A stretch of 64,000 nt of DNA from assembly GCA_038049695.1 (NCBI GenBank), contig CP142452.1, positions 31,484,501-31,548,500 of the forward strand, given 5' to 3'. The first letter of the stretch is position 1, and the number at the start of each line of letters is the position of its first letter. Below are positions 47,601 to 60,956 of this stretch, piece after piece. Below the pieces are notes generated by a model. It was not told the DNA's origin. It did not search any database and was given only the letters and a program-made list of their open reading frames with translations. The position numbers and the translations under genes were made by a program. Source of the stretch: Cinnamomum chago. Its lineage: Eukaryota; Streptophyta; Magnoliopsida; Laurales; Lauraceae.

Positions 47601-48734
47601 CAACTCCTGTAAGTCATTTATGACTTGGGGCCCGTGCCCGTCAAGTTTTAAGGGCAACGGAGCCCGTTTTCTCATTTTGGGCGCTCGTAGGCTCGTTTTA
47701 TAGGGTTTAAGCTAATGTTCTAACCTAAACCTACGTTTCAACTATACGGGTAATCCGGGATTTAGAATCTCGTTCTGTCAGTTCTTACAAGTCATGAATG
47801 AGTAGGGGCCCGTGGCTGTCAAGTATCACGGGCAACGGACCCCGTTTGCTGATTTTGTGCGCCCGGAGGTTCGTTTTCTAGGTTTTAAGCTAACGTTCTA
47901 ATTTAAATCTACGTTCTAACTATACGGGCAATCCGGGACTCGTAATCTCGTTCCGTCAGTTCCTGTAAGTGATGAATGACTAGAGGCCCGTTTCGCCGAG
48001 TTTCAGGGGCAACGGAGCCCGTTTGCTCATTTTGGGCTCATGGAAGTTTGTTTTCTAGGTTTTAAGTTAACGATCTAACTTAAACCTACGTTTCATATGT
48101 ACGGAAAATCCGGGATTCGGAACCTCGTTCCGTCAGTTCTTGCATGTGATGAATGACTAGGTGTCCGTGCCCGTAAAGTTTCACGGGCGACGGAGTCAGT
48201 TAGCTCATTTTGGGCGCTTGGAGGCGTATTTTCTAGGTTTAAGCTAACGTTCTAACTTTTAAACCTACGTTTCAACTGTACGGACCATCCGGAATTTAGA
48301 ATCTCGATCTGTCAGTTCCTACAAGTCATGAATGACTACGGACCCGTGCCCGTCAAATTTCACGGGCAACGGACCCCGTTTGCTCATTAAGGGGCCCCGG
48401 AGGCTCGTTTTCTAGATTTAAAGCTAACGTTCTAACTTAAACCTCAGTTTCAACCGTACGGGAAATCCGGTAATCGAATTCTCGTTCTGTCAGTTCCTGC
48501 AAGTCGTGAATGACTAGGAGCCCGTGCCCGTCAAGTCTCCCAGGCAACGGAGCCCGTTTGCTTATTTTGGGCGCCCGGACTTTCGTTTTCTATGTTTTAA
48601 GCTAACGTTCTAACTTAAACTTACGTTTCGACTGTACGTGCAATCCGGGATTCGGGATCTCGTGCCGTCAATTCCTGTAATTCATGAATGACTAGGGGCC
48701 CGTGCCCGGCAAGTTTCTAGGGCAATGGAGCCCG
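44661..48734. repeat. LINE-free 23-monomer unit 1 of the right domain (4074 bp)
   Basis: Blocks at 44661 (1245), 45906 (1405) and 47311 (1424). It is the shifted counterpart of 29801-33874, with a few substitutions (for example ACGGGTAATCC near 47746 against ACGGGGAATCC near 32886). It shares CCTGTAATTCATG near 48674 with 33814, a variant I saw nowhere else. Confidence 0.9.
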
Positions 48735-51700
48735 CTTTCTCACTTTGGGCGCTTGGAGGCTCGTTTTCAAGGTTTTAAGCTAACGTTCTAACCTAAACCT
48801 AGCTTCCAACTGTGCGGGCAATCCGGGATTCGGAATCTCATTCCGTCAGTTCCTGTGAGCCATGAATGACTAGGGTCCCGTGCCCGTCAAGTTTCACGGT
48901 CAACAGATCCCGTTTGGTCATTTTGTGCCCCCGGAGGCTCATTTTCTAGTTTTTAAGATAATGTTTTAACTTTAACCAACATTCCAACTGTACGGGCAAT
49001 CCGAGATTCGGAATCTTTTTCGTCAACTCCTGTAAGTCATTTATGACTAGGGGCCCATGCCCGTCAAGTTTCGAGGGCAACGGAGCCTGTTTTCCCATTT
49101 TGGGCGCTCGTAGGCTCGTTTTATAGGGTTTAAGCTAATGTTCTAACTTAAATCTACGTTCTAACTGTACGGGCAATCCGAGACTCGTAATCTCGTTCCG
49201 TCAGTTCCTGTAAGTCATGAATGACTAGAGGCCCGTTTCGCCGAGTTTCAGGGGCAACGGAGCCCGTTTGCTCATTTTGGGCTCATGGAGGTTTGTTTTC
49301 TAGGTTTTAAGTTAACGATCTAACTTAAACCTACGTTTCATATGTACGGAAAATCCGGGATTCGGAACCTCGTTCCGTCAGTTCTTGCAAGTGATGAATG
49401 ACTAGGTGTCCGTGCCCTTAAAGTTTCACGGGCGACGGAGCCAGTTAGCTCATTTTGGGCGCTTGGAGGCTTATTTTCTAGGTTTAAGCTAACGTTCTAA
49501 CTTTTAAACCTACGTTTCAACTGTACGGACCATCTGGAATTTAGAATCTCGATCTGTCAGTTCCTACAAGTCATGAATGACTACGGACCCGTGCCCGTCA
49601 AATTTCACGGGCAACGGAGCCCGTTTGCTCATTAAGGGGCCCCGGAGGCTCGTTTTCTAGATTTAAAGCTAACGTTCTAACTTAAACCTACGTTTCAACC
49701 GTACGAGAAGTCCGGTAAACGAATTCTCGTTCTGTCAGTTCCTGCAAGTCGTGAATGACTAGGAGCCCGTGCCCGTCAAGTCTCCCAGTAAACGGAGCCC
49801 GTTTGCTTATTTTGGGCGCCCGGACTTTCGTTTTCTATGTTTTAAGCTAACGTTCTAACTTAAACTTACGTTTCGACTGTACGTGCAATCCGGGATTTGG
49901 GATCTCGTGCCGTCAATTCCTGTAAGTCATGAATGACTAAGGGCCCGTGCCCGGCAATTTTCTAGGGCAATTGAGCCCGCTTTCTCATTTTGGGCGCTTG
50001 GAGGCTCGTTTTCAAGGTTTTAAGCTAACGTTCTAACCTAAACCTAGCTTCCAACTGTGCGGGCAATCCGGGATTCGGAATCTCATTCCGTCAGTTCCTG
50101 TGAGCCATGAATGACTAGGGTCCCGTGCCCGTCAAGTTTCACGGTCAACAGATCCCGTTTGGTCATTTTGTGCCCCCGGAGGCTCGTTTTCTAGGTTTTA
50201 AGATAACGTTTTAACTTCAACCAACGTTCCAACTGTACGGGCAATCCGAGATTCGAATCTTGTTCCGTCAACTCCTGTAAGTCATTTATGACTAAGGGCC
50301 CGTGCCCGTCAAGTTTCGAGGGCAACGGAGCCCGTTTTCTCATATTCGGCGCTCGTAGGTTCGTTTTATAGGGTTTAAGCTAACGTTTCAACTATACGGG
50401 CAATCCGGGATTTAGAATCTCGTTCTGTCAGTTCTTACAAGTCATGAATGAGTAGGGGCCCGTGGCTGTCAAGTATCACGGGCAACGGACCCCGTTTGCT
50501 GATTTTGTGCGCCCGGAGGTTCGTTTTCTAGGTTTTAAGCTAACGTTCTTACTTAAATCTACGTTCTAACTATACGGGCAATCCGGGACTCGTAATCTCG
50601 TTCCGTCAGTTCCTGTAAGTGATGAATGACTAGAGGCCCGTTTCGCCGAGTTTCAGGGGCAACGGAGCCCGTTTGCTCATTTTGGGCTAATGGAAGTTTG
50701 TTTTCTAGGTTTTAAGTTAACGATCTAACTTAAACCTACGTTTCATATGTACGGAAAATCCGGGATTCGGAACCTCGTTCCGTCAGTTCTTGCAACTGAT
50801 GAATGACTAGGTGTCCGTGCCCGTAAAGTTTCACGGGCGACGGAGCCAGTTAGCTCATTTTGGGCGCTTGGAGGCTTATTTTCTAGGTTTAAGCTAACGT
50901 TCTAACTTTTAAACCTACGTTTCAACTGTACGGACCATCCGGAATTTAGAATCTCGATCTGTCAGTTCCTAAAAGTCATGAATGACTACGGACCCGTGCC
51001 CGTCAAATTTCACGGGCAACGGACCCCGTTTGCTCATTAAGGGGCCCCGGAGGCTCGTTTTCTAGATTTAAAGCTAACGTTCAAACTTAAACCTACGTTT
51101 CAACCGTACGGGAAATCCGGTAATCGAATTCTCGTTCTGTCAGTTCCTGCAAGTCGTGAATGACTAGGAGCCCGTGCCCGTCAAGTCTCCCATTAAACGG
51201 AGCCCGTTTGCTTATTTTGGGCGCCCGGACTTTCGTTTTCTAAGTTTTAAGCTAACGTTCTAACTTAAACTTACGTTTCGACTGTACGTGCAATCCGGGA
51301 TTCGGGATCTCGTGCCTTCAATTCCTGTAAGTCATGAATGACTAGGGGCCCGTGCCCGGCAAGTTTATAGGGCAATGGAGCCCGCTTTCTCATTTTGGGC
51401 GCTTGGAGGCTCGTTTTCAAGGTTTTAAGCTAACGTTCGAACCTAAACCTAGCTTCCAACTGTGCGGGCAATCCAGGATTCGGAATCTCATTCCGTCAGT
51501 TCCTGTGAGCCATGAATGACTAGGGTCCCGTGCCCGTCAAGTTTCACGGTCAACAGATCCCGTTTGGTCATTTTGTGCCCCCGGAGGCTCGTTTTATAGG
51601 TTTTAAGATAACGTTTTAACTTCAACCAACGTTCCAACTGTACGGGCAATCCGAGATTCGGAATCTTGTTCCGTCAACTCCTGTAAGTCATTTATGACTT

Positions 51701-52808
51701 GGGGCCCGTGCCCGTCAAGTTTTAAGGGCAACGAAGCCCGTTTTCTCATTTTGGGCGCTCGTAGGCTCGTTTTATAGGGTTTAAGCTAATGTTCTAACCT
51801 AAACCTACGTTTCAACTATACGGGTAATCCGGGATTTAGAATCTCGTTCTGTCAGTTCTTACAAGTCATGAATGAGTAGGGGCCCGTGGCTGTCAAGTAT
51901 CACGGGCAACGGACCCCGTTTGCTAATTTTGTGCGCCCGGAGGTTCGTTTTCTAGGTTTTAAGCTAACGTTCTAATTTAAATCTACGTTCTAACTATACG
52001 GGCAATCCGGGACTCGTAATCTCGTTCCGTCAGTTCCTGTAAGTGATGAATGACTAGAGGCCCGTTTCACCGAGTTTCAGGGGCAACGGAGCCCGTTTGC
52101 TCATTTTGGGCTCATGGAAGTTTGTTTTCTAGGTTTTAAGTTAACGATCTAACTTAAACCTACGTTTCATATGTACGGAAAATCCGGGATTCGGAACCTC
52201 GTTCCGTCAGTTCTTGCATGTGATGAATGACTAGGTGTCCGTGCCCGTAAAGTTTCACGGGCGACGGAGTCAGTTAGCTCATTTTGGGCGCTTGGAGGCG
52301 TATTTTCTAGGTTTAAGCTAACGTTCTAACTTTTAAACCTACGTTTCAACTGTACGGACCATCCGGAATTTAGAATCTCGATCTGTCAGTTCCTACAAGT
52401 CATGAATGACTACGGACCCGTGCCCGTCAAATTTCACGGGCAACGGACCCCGTTTGCTCATTAAGGGGCCCCGGAGGCTCGTTTTCTAGATTTAAAGCTA
52501 ACGTTCTAACTTAAACCTCAGTTTCAACCGTACGGGAAATCCGGTAATCGAATTCTCGTTCTGTCAGTTCCTGCAAGTCGTGAATGACTAGGAGCCCGTG
52601 CCCGTCAAGTCTCCCAGGCAACGGAGCCCGTTTGCTTATTTTGGGCGCCCGGACTTTCGTTTTCTATGTTTTAAGCTAACGTTCTAACTTAAACTTACGT
52701 TTCGACTGTACGTGCAATCCGGGATTCGGGATCTCGTGCCGTCAATTCCTGTAAGTCATGAATGACTAGGGGCCCGTGCCCGGCAAGTTTCTAGGGCAAT
52801 GGAGCCCG
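48735..52808. repeat. LINE-free 23-monomer unit 2 (4074 bp)
   Basis: Blocks at 48735, 49980 and 51385. It has single-base variants not seen in its neighbours: CGTAGGTTCG near 50353, CAACGAAGCCC near 51730, TTTGCTAATTTTG near 51920 and GTTTCACCGAG near 52065. Confidence 0.9.
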
Positions 52809-55800
52809 CTTTCTCACTTTGGGCGCTTGGAGGCTCGTTTTCAAGGTTTTAAGCTAACGTTCTAACCTAAACCTAGCTTCCAACTGTGCGGGCAATCCGG
52901 GATTCGGAATCTCATTCCGTCAGTTCCTGTGAGCCATGAATGACTAGGGTCCCGTGCCCGTCAAGTTTCACGGTCAACAGATCCCGTTTGGTCATTTTGT
53001 GCCCCCGGAGGCTCATTTTCTAGTTTTTAAGATAATGTTTTAACTTCAACCAACATTCCAACTGTACGGGCAATCCGAGATTCGGAATCTTTTTCGTCAA
53101 CTCCTGTAAGTCATTTATGACTAGGGGCCCATGCCCGTCAAGTTTCGAGGGCAACGGAGCCTGTTTTCCCATTTTGGGCGCTCGTAGGCTCGTTTTATAG
53201 GGTTTAAGCTAATGTTCTAACTTAAATCTACGTTCTAACTGTACGGGCAATCCGAGACTCGTAATCTCGTTCCGTCAGTTCCTGTAAGTCATGAATGACT
53301 AGAGGCCCGTTTCGCCGAGTTTCAGGGGCAACGGAGCCCGTTTGCTCATTTTGGGCTCATGGAGGTTTGTTTTCTAGGTTTTAAGTTAACGATCTAACTT
53401 AAACCTACGTTTCATATGTACGGAAAATCCGGGATTCGGAACCTCGTTCCGTCAGTTCTTGCAAGTGATGAATGACTAGGTGTCCGTGCCCTTAAAGTTT
53501 CACGGGCGACGGAGCCAGTTAGCTCATTTTGGGCGCTTGGAGGCTTATTTTCTAGGTTTAAGCTAACGTTCTAACTTTTAAACCTACGTTTCAACTGTAC
53601 GGACTATCTGGAATTTAGAATCTCGATCTGTCAGTTCCTACAAGTCATTAATGACTACGGACCCGTGCCCGTCAAATTTCACGGGCAACGGAGCCCGTTT
53701 GCTCATTAAGGGGCCCCGGAGGCTCGTTTTCTAGATTTAAAGCTAACGTTCTAACTTAAACCTACGTTTCAACCGTACGAGAAGTCCGGTAAACGAATTC
53801 TCGTTCTGTCAGTTCCTGCAAGTCGTGAATGACTAGGAGCCCGTGCCCGTCAAGTCTCCCAGTAAACGGAGCCCGTTTGCTTATTTTGGGCGCCCGGACT
53901 TTCGTTTTCTATGTTTTAAGCTAACGTTCTAACTTAAACTTACGTTTCGACTGTACGTGCAATCCGGGATTTGGGATCTCGTGCCGTCAATTCCTGTAAG
54001 TCATGAATGACTAAGGGCCCGTGTCCGGCAATTTTCTAGGGCAATTGAGCCCGCTTTCTCATTTTGGGCGCTTGGAGGCTCGTTTTCAAGGTTTTAAGCT
54101 AACGTTCTAACCTAAACCTAGCTTCCAACTGTGCGGGCAATCCGGGATTCGGAATCTCATTCCGTCAGTTCCTGTGAGCCATGAATGACTAGGGTCCCGT
54201 GCCCGTCAAGTTTCACGGTCAACAGATCCCGTTTGGTCATTTTGTGCCCCCGGAGGCTCGTTTTCTAGGTTTTAAGATAACGTTTTAACTTCAACCAACG
54301 TTCCAACTGTACGGGCAATCCGAGATTCGAATCTTGTTCCGTCAACTCCTGTAAGTCATTTATGACTAAGGGCCCGTGCCCGTCAAGTTTCGAGGGCAAC
54401 GGAGCCCGTTTTCTCATATTCGGCGCTCGTAGGCTCGTTTTATAGGGTTTAAGCTAACGTTTCAACTATACGGGCAATCCGGGATTTAGAATCTCGTTCT
54501 GTCAATTCTTACAAGTCATGAATGAGTAGGGGCCCGTGGCTGTCAAGTATCACGGGCAACGGACCCCGTTTGCTGATTTTGTGCGCCCGGAGGTTCGTTT
54601 TCTAGGTTTTAAGCTAACGTTTCTACTTAAATCTACGTTCTAACTATACGGGCAATCCGGGACTCGTAATCTCGTTCCGTCAGTTCCTGTAAGTGATGAA
54701 TGACTAGAGGCCCGTTTCGCCGAGTTTCAGGGGCAACGGAGCCCGTTTGCTCATTTTGGGCTAATGGAAGTTTGTTTTCTAGGTTTTAAGTTAACGATCT
54801 AACTTAAACCTACGTTTCATATGTACGGAAAATCCGGGATTCGGAACCTCGTTCCGTCAGTTCTTGCAACTGATGAATGACTAGGTGTCCGTGCCCGTAA
54901 AGTTTCACGGGCGACGGAGCCAGTTAGCTCATTTTGGGCGCTTGGAGGCTTATTTTCTAGGTTTAAGCTAACGTTCTAACTTTTAAACCTACGTTTCAAC
55001 TGTACGGACCATCCGGAATTTAGAATCTCGATCTGTCAGTTCCTAAAAGTCATGAATGACTACGGACCCGTGCCCGTCAAATTTCACGGGCAACGGACCC
55101 CGTTTGCTCATTAAGGGGCCCCGGAGGCTCGTTTTCTAGATTTAAAGCTAACGTTCAAACTTAAACCTACGTTTCAACCGTACGGGAAATCCGGTAATCG
55201 AATTCTCGTTCTGTCAGTTCCTGCAAGTCGTGAATGACTAGGAGCCCATGCCCGTCAAGTCTCCCATTAAACGGAGCCCGTTTGCTTATTTTGGGCGCCC
55301 GGACTTTCGTTTTCTAAGTTTTAAGCTAACGTTCTAACTTAAACTTACGTTTCGACTGTACGTGCAATCCGGGATTCGGGATCTCGTGCCTTCAATTCCT
55401 GTAAGTCATGAATGACTAGGGGCCCGTGCCCGGCAAGTTTATAGGGCAATGGAGCCCGCTTTCTCATTTTGGGCGCTTGGAGGCTCGTTTTCAAGGTTTT
55501 AAGCTAACGTTCGAACCTAAACCTAGCTTCCAACTGTGCGGGCAATCCAGGATTCGGAATCTCATTCCGTCAGTTCCTGTGAGCCATGAATGACTAGGGT
55601 CCCGTGCCCGTCAAGTTTCACGGTCAACAGATCCCGTTTGGTCATTTTGTGCCCCCGGAGGCTCGTTTTATAGGTTTTAAGATAACGTTTTAACTTCAAC
55701 CAACGTTCCAACTGTACGGGCAATCCGAGATTCGGAATCTTGTTCCGTCAACTCCTGTAAGTCATTTATGACTTGGGGCCCGTGCCCGTCAAGTTTTAAG

Positions 55801-56882
55801 GGCAACGGAGCCCGTTTTCTCATTTTGGGCGCTCGTAGGCTCGTTTTATAGGGTTTAAGCTAATGTTCTAACCTAAACCTACGTTTCAACTATACGGGTA
55901 ATCCGGGATTTAGAATCTCGTTCTGTCAGTTCTTACAAGTCATGAATGAGTAGGGGCCCGTGGCTGTCAAGTATCACGGGCAACGGACCCCGTTTGCTGA
56001 TTTTGTGCGCCCGGAGGTTCGTTTTCTAGGTTTTAAGCTAACGTTCTAATTTAAATCTACGTTCTAACTATACGGGCAATCCGGGACTCGTAATCTCGTT
56101 CCGTCAGTTCCTGTAAGTGATGAATGACTAGAGGCCCGTTTCGCCGAGTTTCAGGGGCAACGGAGCCCGTTTGCTCATTTTGGGCTCATGGAAGTTTGTT
56201 TTCTAGGTTTTAAGTTAACGATCTAACTTAAACCTACGTTTCATATGTACGGAAAATCCGGGATTCGGAACCTCGTTCCGTCAGTTCTTGCATGTGATGA
56301 ATGACTAGGTGTCCGTGCCCGTAAAGTTTCACGGGCGACGGAGTCAGTTAGCTCATTTTGGGCGCTTGGAGGCGTATTTTCTAGGTTTAAGCTAACGTTC
56401 TAACTTTTAAACCTACGTTTCAACTGTACGGACCATCCGGAATTTAGAATCTCGATCTGTCAGTTCCTACAAGTCATGAATGACTACGGACCCGTGCCCG
56501 TCAAATTTCACGGGCAACGGACCCCGTTTGCTCATTAAGGGGCCCCGGAGGCTCGTTTTCTAGATTTAAAGCTAACGTTCTAACTTAAACCTCAGTTTCA
56601 ACCGTACGGGAAATCCGGTAATCGAATTCTCGTTCTGTCAGTTCCTGCAAGTCGTGAATGACTAGGAGCCCGTGCCCGTCAAGTCTCCCAGGCAACGGAG
56701 CCCGTTTGCTTATTTTGGGCGCCCGGACTTTCGTTTTCTATGTTTTAAGCTAACGTTCTAACTTAAACTTACGTTTCGACTGTACGTGCAATCCGGGATT
56801 CGGGATCTCGTGCCGTCAATTCCTGTAAGTCATGAATGACTAGGGGCCCGTGCCCGGCAAGTTTCTAGGGCAATGGAGCCCG
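52809..56882. repeat. LINE-free 23-monomer unit 3 (4074 bp)
   Basis: Blocks at 52809, 54054 and 55459. It carries the set GTGTCCGGC (near 54022), TGTCAATTCTTAC (near 54500), ACGTTTCTACTT (near 54617) and GAGCCCATGCCC (near 55242), shared with the two units to its right and absent from those to its left. Confidence 0.9.
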
Positions 56883-59800
56883 CTTTCTCACTTTGGGCGC
56901 TTGGAGGCTCGTTTTCAAGGTTTTAAGCTAACGTTCTAACCTAAACCTAGCTTCCAACTGTGCGGGCAATCCGGGATTCGGAATCTCATTCCGTCAGTTC
57001 CTGTGAGCCATGAATGACTAGGGTCCCGTGCCCGTCAAGTTTCACGGTCAACAGATCCCGTTTGGTCATTTTGTGCCCCCGGAGGCTCATTTTCTAGTTT
57101 TTAAGATAATGTTTTAACTTCAACCAACATTCCAACTGTACGGGCAATCCGAGATTCGGAATCTTTTTCGTCAACTCCTGTAAGTCATTTATGACTAGGG
57201 GCCCATGCCCGTCAAGTTTCGAGGGCAACGGAGCCTGTTTTCCCATTTTGGGCGCTCGTAGGCTCGTTTTATAGGGTTTAAGCTAATGTTCTAACTTAAA
57301 TCTACGTTCTAACTGTACGGGCAATCCGAGACTCGTAATCTCGTTCCGTCAGTTCCTGTAAGTCATGAATGACTAGAGGCCCGTTTCGCCGAGTTTCAGG
57401 GGCAACGGAGCCCGTTTGCTCATTTTGGGCTCATGGAGGTTTGTTTTCTAGGTTTTAAGTTAACGATCTAACTTAAACCTACGTTTCATATGTACGGAAA
57501 ATCCGGGATTCGGAACCTCGTTCCGTCAGTTCTTGCAAGTGATGAATGACTAGGTGTCCGTGCCCTTAAAGTTTCACGGGCGACGGAGCCAGTTAGCTCA
57601 TTTTGGGCGCTTGGAGGCTTATTTTCTAGGTTTAAGCTAACGTTCTAACTTTTAAACCTACGTTTCAACTGTACGGACTATCTGGAATTTAGAATCTCGA
57701 TCTGTCAGTTCCTACAAGTCATTAATGACTACGGACCCGTGCCCGTCAAATTTCACGGGCAACGGAGCCCGTTTGCTCATTAAGGGGCCCCGGAGGCTCG
57801 TTTTCTAGATTTAAAGCTAACGTTCTAACTTAAACCTACGTTTCAACCGTACGAGAAGTCCGGTAAACGAATTCTCGTTCTGTCAGTTCCTGCAAGTCGT
57901 GAATGACTAGGAGCCCGTGCCCGTCAAGTCTCCCAGTAAACGGAGCCCGTTTGCTTATTTTGGGCGCCCGGACTTTCGTTTTCTATGTTTTAAGCTAACG
58001 TTCTAACTTAAACTTACGTTTCGACTGTACGTGCAATCCGGGATTTGGGATCTCGTGCCGTCAATTCCTGTAAGTCATGAATGACTAAGGGCCCGTGTCC
58101 GGCAATTTTCTAGGGCAATTGAGCCCGCTTTCTCATTTTGGGCGCTTGGAGGCTCGTTTTCAAGGTTTTAAGCTAACGTTCTAACCTAAACCTAGCTTCC
58201 AACTGTGCGGGCAATCCGGGATTCGGAATCTCATTCCGTCAGTTCCTGTGAGCCATGAATGACTAGGGTCCCGTGCCCGTCAAGTTTCACGGTCAACAGA
58301 TCCCGTTTGGTCATTTTGTGCCCCCGGAGGCTCGTTTTCTAGGTTTTAAGATAACGTTTTAACTTCAACCAACGTTCCAACTGTACGGGCAATCCGAGAT
58401 TCGAATCTTGTTCCGTCAACTCCTGTAAGTCATTTATGACTAAGGGCCCGTGCCCGTCAAGTTTCGAGGGCAACGGAGCCCGTTTTCTCATATTCGGCGC
58501 TCGTAGGCTCGTTTTATAGGGTTTAAGCTAACGTTTCAACTATACGGGCAATCCGGGATTTAGAATCTCGTTCTGTCAATTCTTACAAGTCATGAATGAG
58601 TAGGGGCCCGTGGCTGTCAAGTATCACGGGCAACGGACCCCGTTTGCTGATTTTGTGCGCCCGGAGGTTCGTTTTCTAGGTTTTAAGCTAACGTTTCTAC
58701 TTAAATCTACGTTCTAACTATACGGGCAATCCGGGACTCGTAATCTCGTTCCGTCAGTTCCTGTAAGTGATGAATGACTAGAGGCCCGTTTCGCCGAGTT
58801 TCAGGGGCAACGGAGCCCGTTTGCTCATTTTGGGCTAATGGAAGTTTGTTTTCTAGGTTTTAAGTTAACGATCTAACTTAAACCTACGTTTCATATGTAC
58901 GGAAAATCCGGGATTCGGAACCTCGTTCCGTCAGTTCTTGCAACTGATGAATGACTAGGTGTCCGTGCCCGTAAAGTTTCACGGGCGACGGAGCCAGTTA
59001 GCTCATTTTGGGCGCTTGGAGGCTTATTTTCTAGGTTTAAGCTAACGTTCTAACTTTTAAACCTACGTTTCAACTGTACGGACCATCCGGAATTTAGAAT
59101 CTCGATCTGTCAGTTCCTAAAAGTCATGAATGACTACGGACCCGTGCCCGTCAAATTTCACGGGCAACGGACCCCGTTTGCTCATTAAGGGGCCCCGGAG
59201 GCTCGTTTTCTAGATTTAAAGCTAACGTTCAAACTTAAACCTACGTTTCAACCGTACGGGAAATCCGGTAATCGAATTCTCGTTCTGTCAGTTCCTGCAA
59301 GTCGTGAATGACTAGGAGCCCATGCCCGTCAAGTCTCCCATTAAACGGAGCCCGTTTGCTTATTTTGGGCGCCCGGACTTTCGTTTTCTAAGTTTTAAGC
59401 TAACGTTCTAACTTAAACTTACGTTTCGACTGTACGTGCAATCCGGGATTCGGGATCTCGTGCCTTCAATTCCTGTAAGTCATGAATGACTAGGGGCCCG
59501 TGCCCGGCAAGTTTATAGGGCAATGGAGCCCGCTTTCTCATTTTGGGCGCTTGGAGGCTCGTTTTCAAGGTTTTAAGCTAACGTTCGAACCTAAACCTAG
59601 CTTCCAACTGTGCGGGCAATCCAGGATTCGGAATCTCATTCCGTCAGTTCCTGTGAGCCATGAATGACTAGGGTCCCGTGCCCGTCAAGTTTCACGGTCA
59701 ACAGATCCCGTTTGGTCATTTTGTGCCCCCGGAGGCTCGTTTTATAGGTTTTAAGATAACGTTTTAACTTCAACCAACGTTCCAACTGTACGGGCAATCC

Positions 59801-60956
59801 GAGATTCGGAATCTTGTTCCGTCAACTCCTGTAAGTCATTTATGACTTGGGGCCCGTGCCCGTCAAGTTTTAAGGGCAACGGAGCCCGTTTTCTCATTTT
59901 GGGCGCTCGTAGGCTCGTTTTATAGGGTTTAAGCTAATGTTCTAACCTAAACCTACGTTTCAACTATACGGGTAATCCGGGATTTAGAATCTCGTTCTGT
60001 CAGTTCTTACAAGTCATGAATGAGTAGGGGCCCGTGGCTGTCAAGTATCACGGGCAACGGACCCCGTTTGCTGATTTTGTGCGCCCGGAGGTTCGTTTTC
60101 TAGGTTTTAAGCTAACGTTCTAATTTAAATCTACGTTCTAACTATACGGGCAATCCGGGACTCGTAATCTCGTTCCGTCAGTTCCTGTAAGTGATGAATG
60201 ACTAGAGGCCCGTTTCGCCGAGTTTCAGGGGCAACGGAGCCCGTTTGCTCATTTTGGGCTCATGGAAGTTTGTTTTCTAGGTTTTAAGTTAACGATCTAA
60301 CTTAAACCTACGTTTCATATGTACGGAAAATCCGGGATTCGGAACCTCGTTCCGTCAGTTCTTGCATGTGATGAATGACTAGGTGTCCGTGCCCGTAAAG
60401 TTTCACGGGCGACGGAGTCAGTTAGCTCATTTTGGGCGCTTGGAGGCGTATTTTCTAGGTTTAAGCTAACGTTCTAACTTTTAAACCTACGTTTCAACTG
60501 TACGGACCATCCGGAATTTAGAATCTCGATCTGTCAGTTCCTACAAGTCATGAATGACTACGGACCCGTGCCCGTCAAATTTCACGGGCAACGGACCCCG
60601 TTTGCTCATTAAGGGGCCCCGGAGGCTCGTTTTCTAGATTTAAAGCTAACGTTCTAACTTAAACCTCAGTTTCAACCGTACGGGAAATCCGGTAATCGAA
60701 TTCTCGTTCTGTCAGTTCCTGCAAGTCGTGAATGACTAGGAGCCCGTGCCCGTCAAGTCTCCCAGGCAACGGAGCCCGTTTGCTTATTTTGGGCGCCCGG
60801 ACTTTCGTTTTCTATGTTTTAAGCTAACGTTCTAACTTAAACTTACGTTTCGACTGTACGTGCAATCCGGGATTCGGGATCTCGTGCCGTCAATTCCTGT
60901 AAGTCATGAATGACTAGGGGCCCGTGCCCGGCAAGTTTCTAGGGCAATGGAGCCCG
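56883..60956. repeat. LINE-free 23-monomer unit 4 (4074 bp)
   Basis: Blocks at 56883, 58128 and 59533. By eye it is the same as the preceding unit at every diagnostic position checked (GTGTCCGGC near 58096, TGTCAATTCTTAC near 58574, GAGCCCATGCCC near 59316). Confidence 0.9.
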
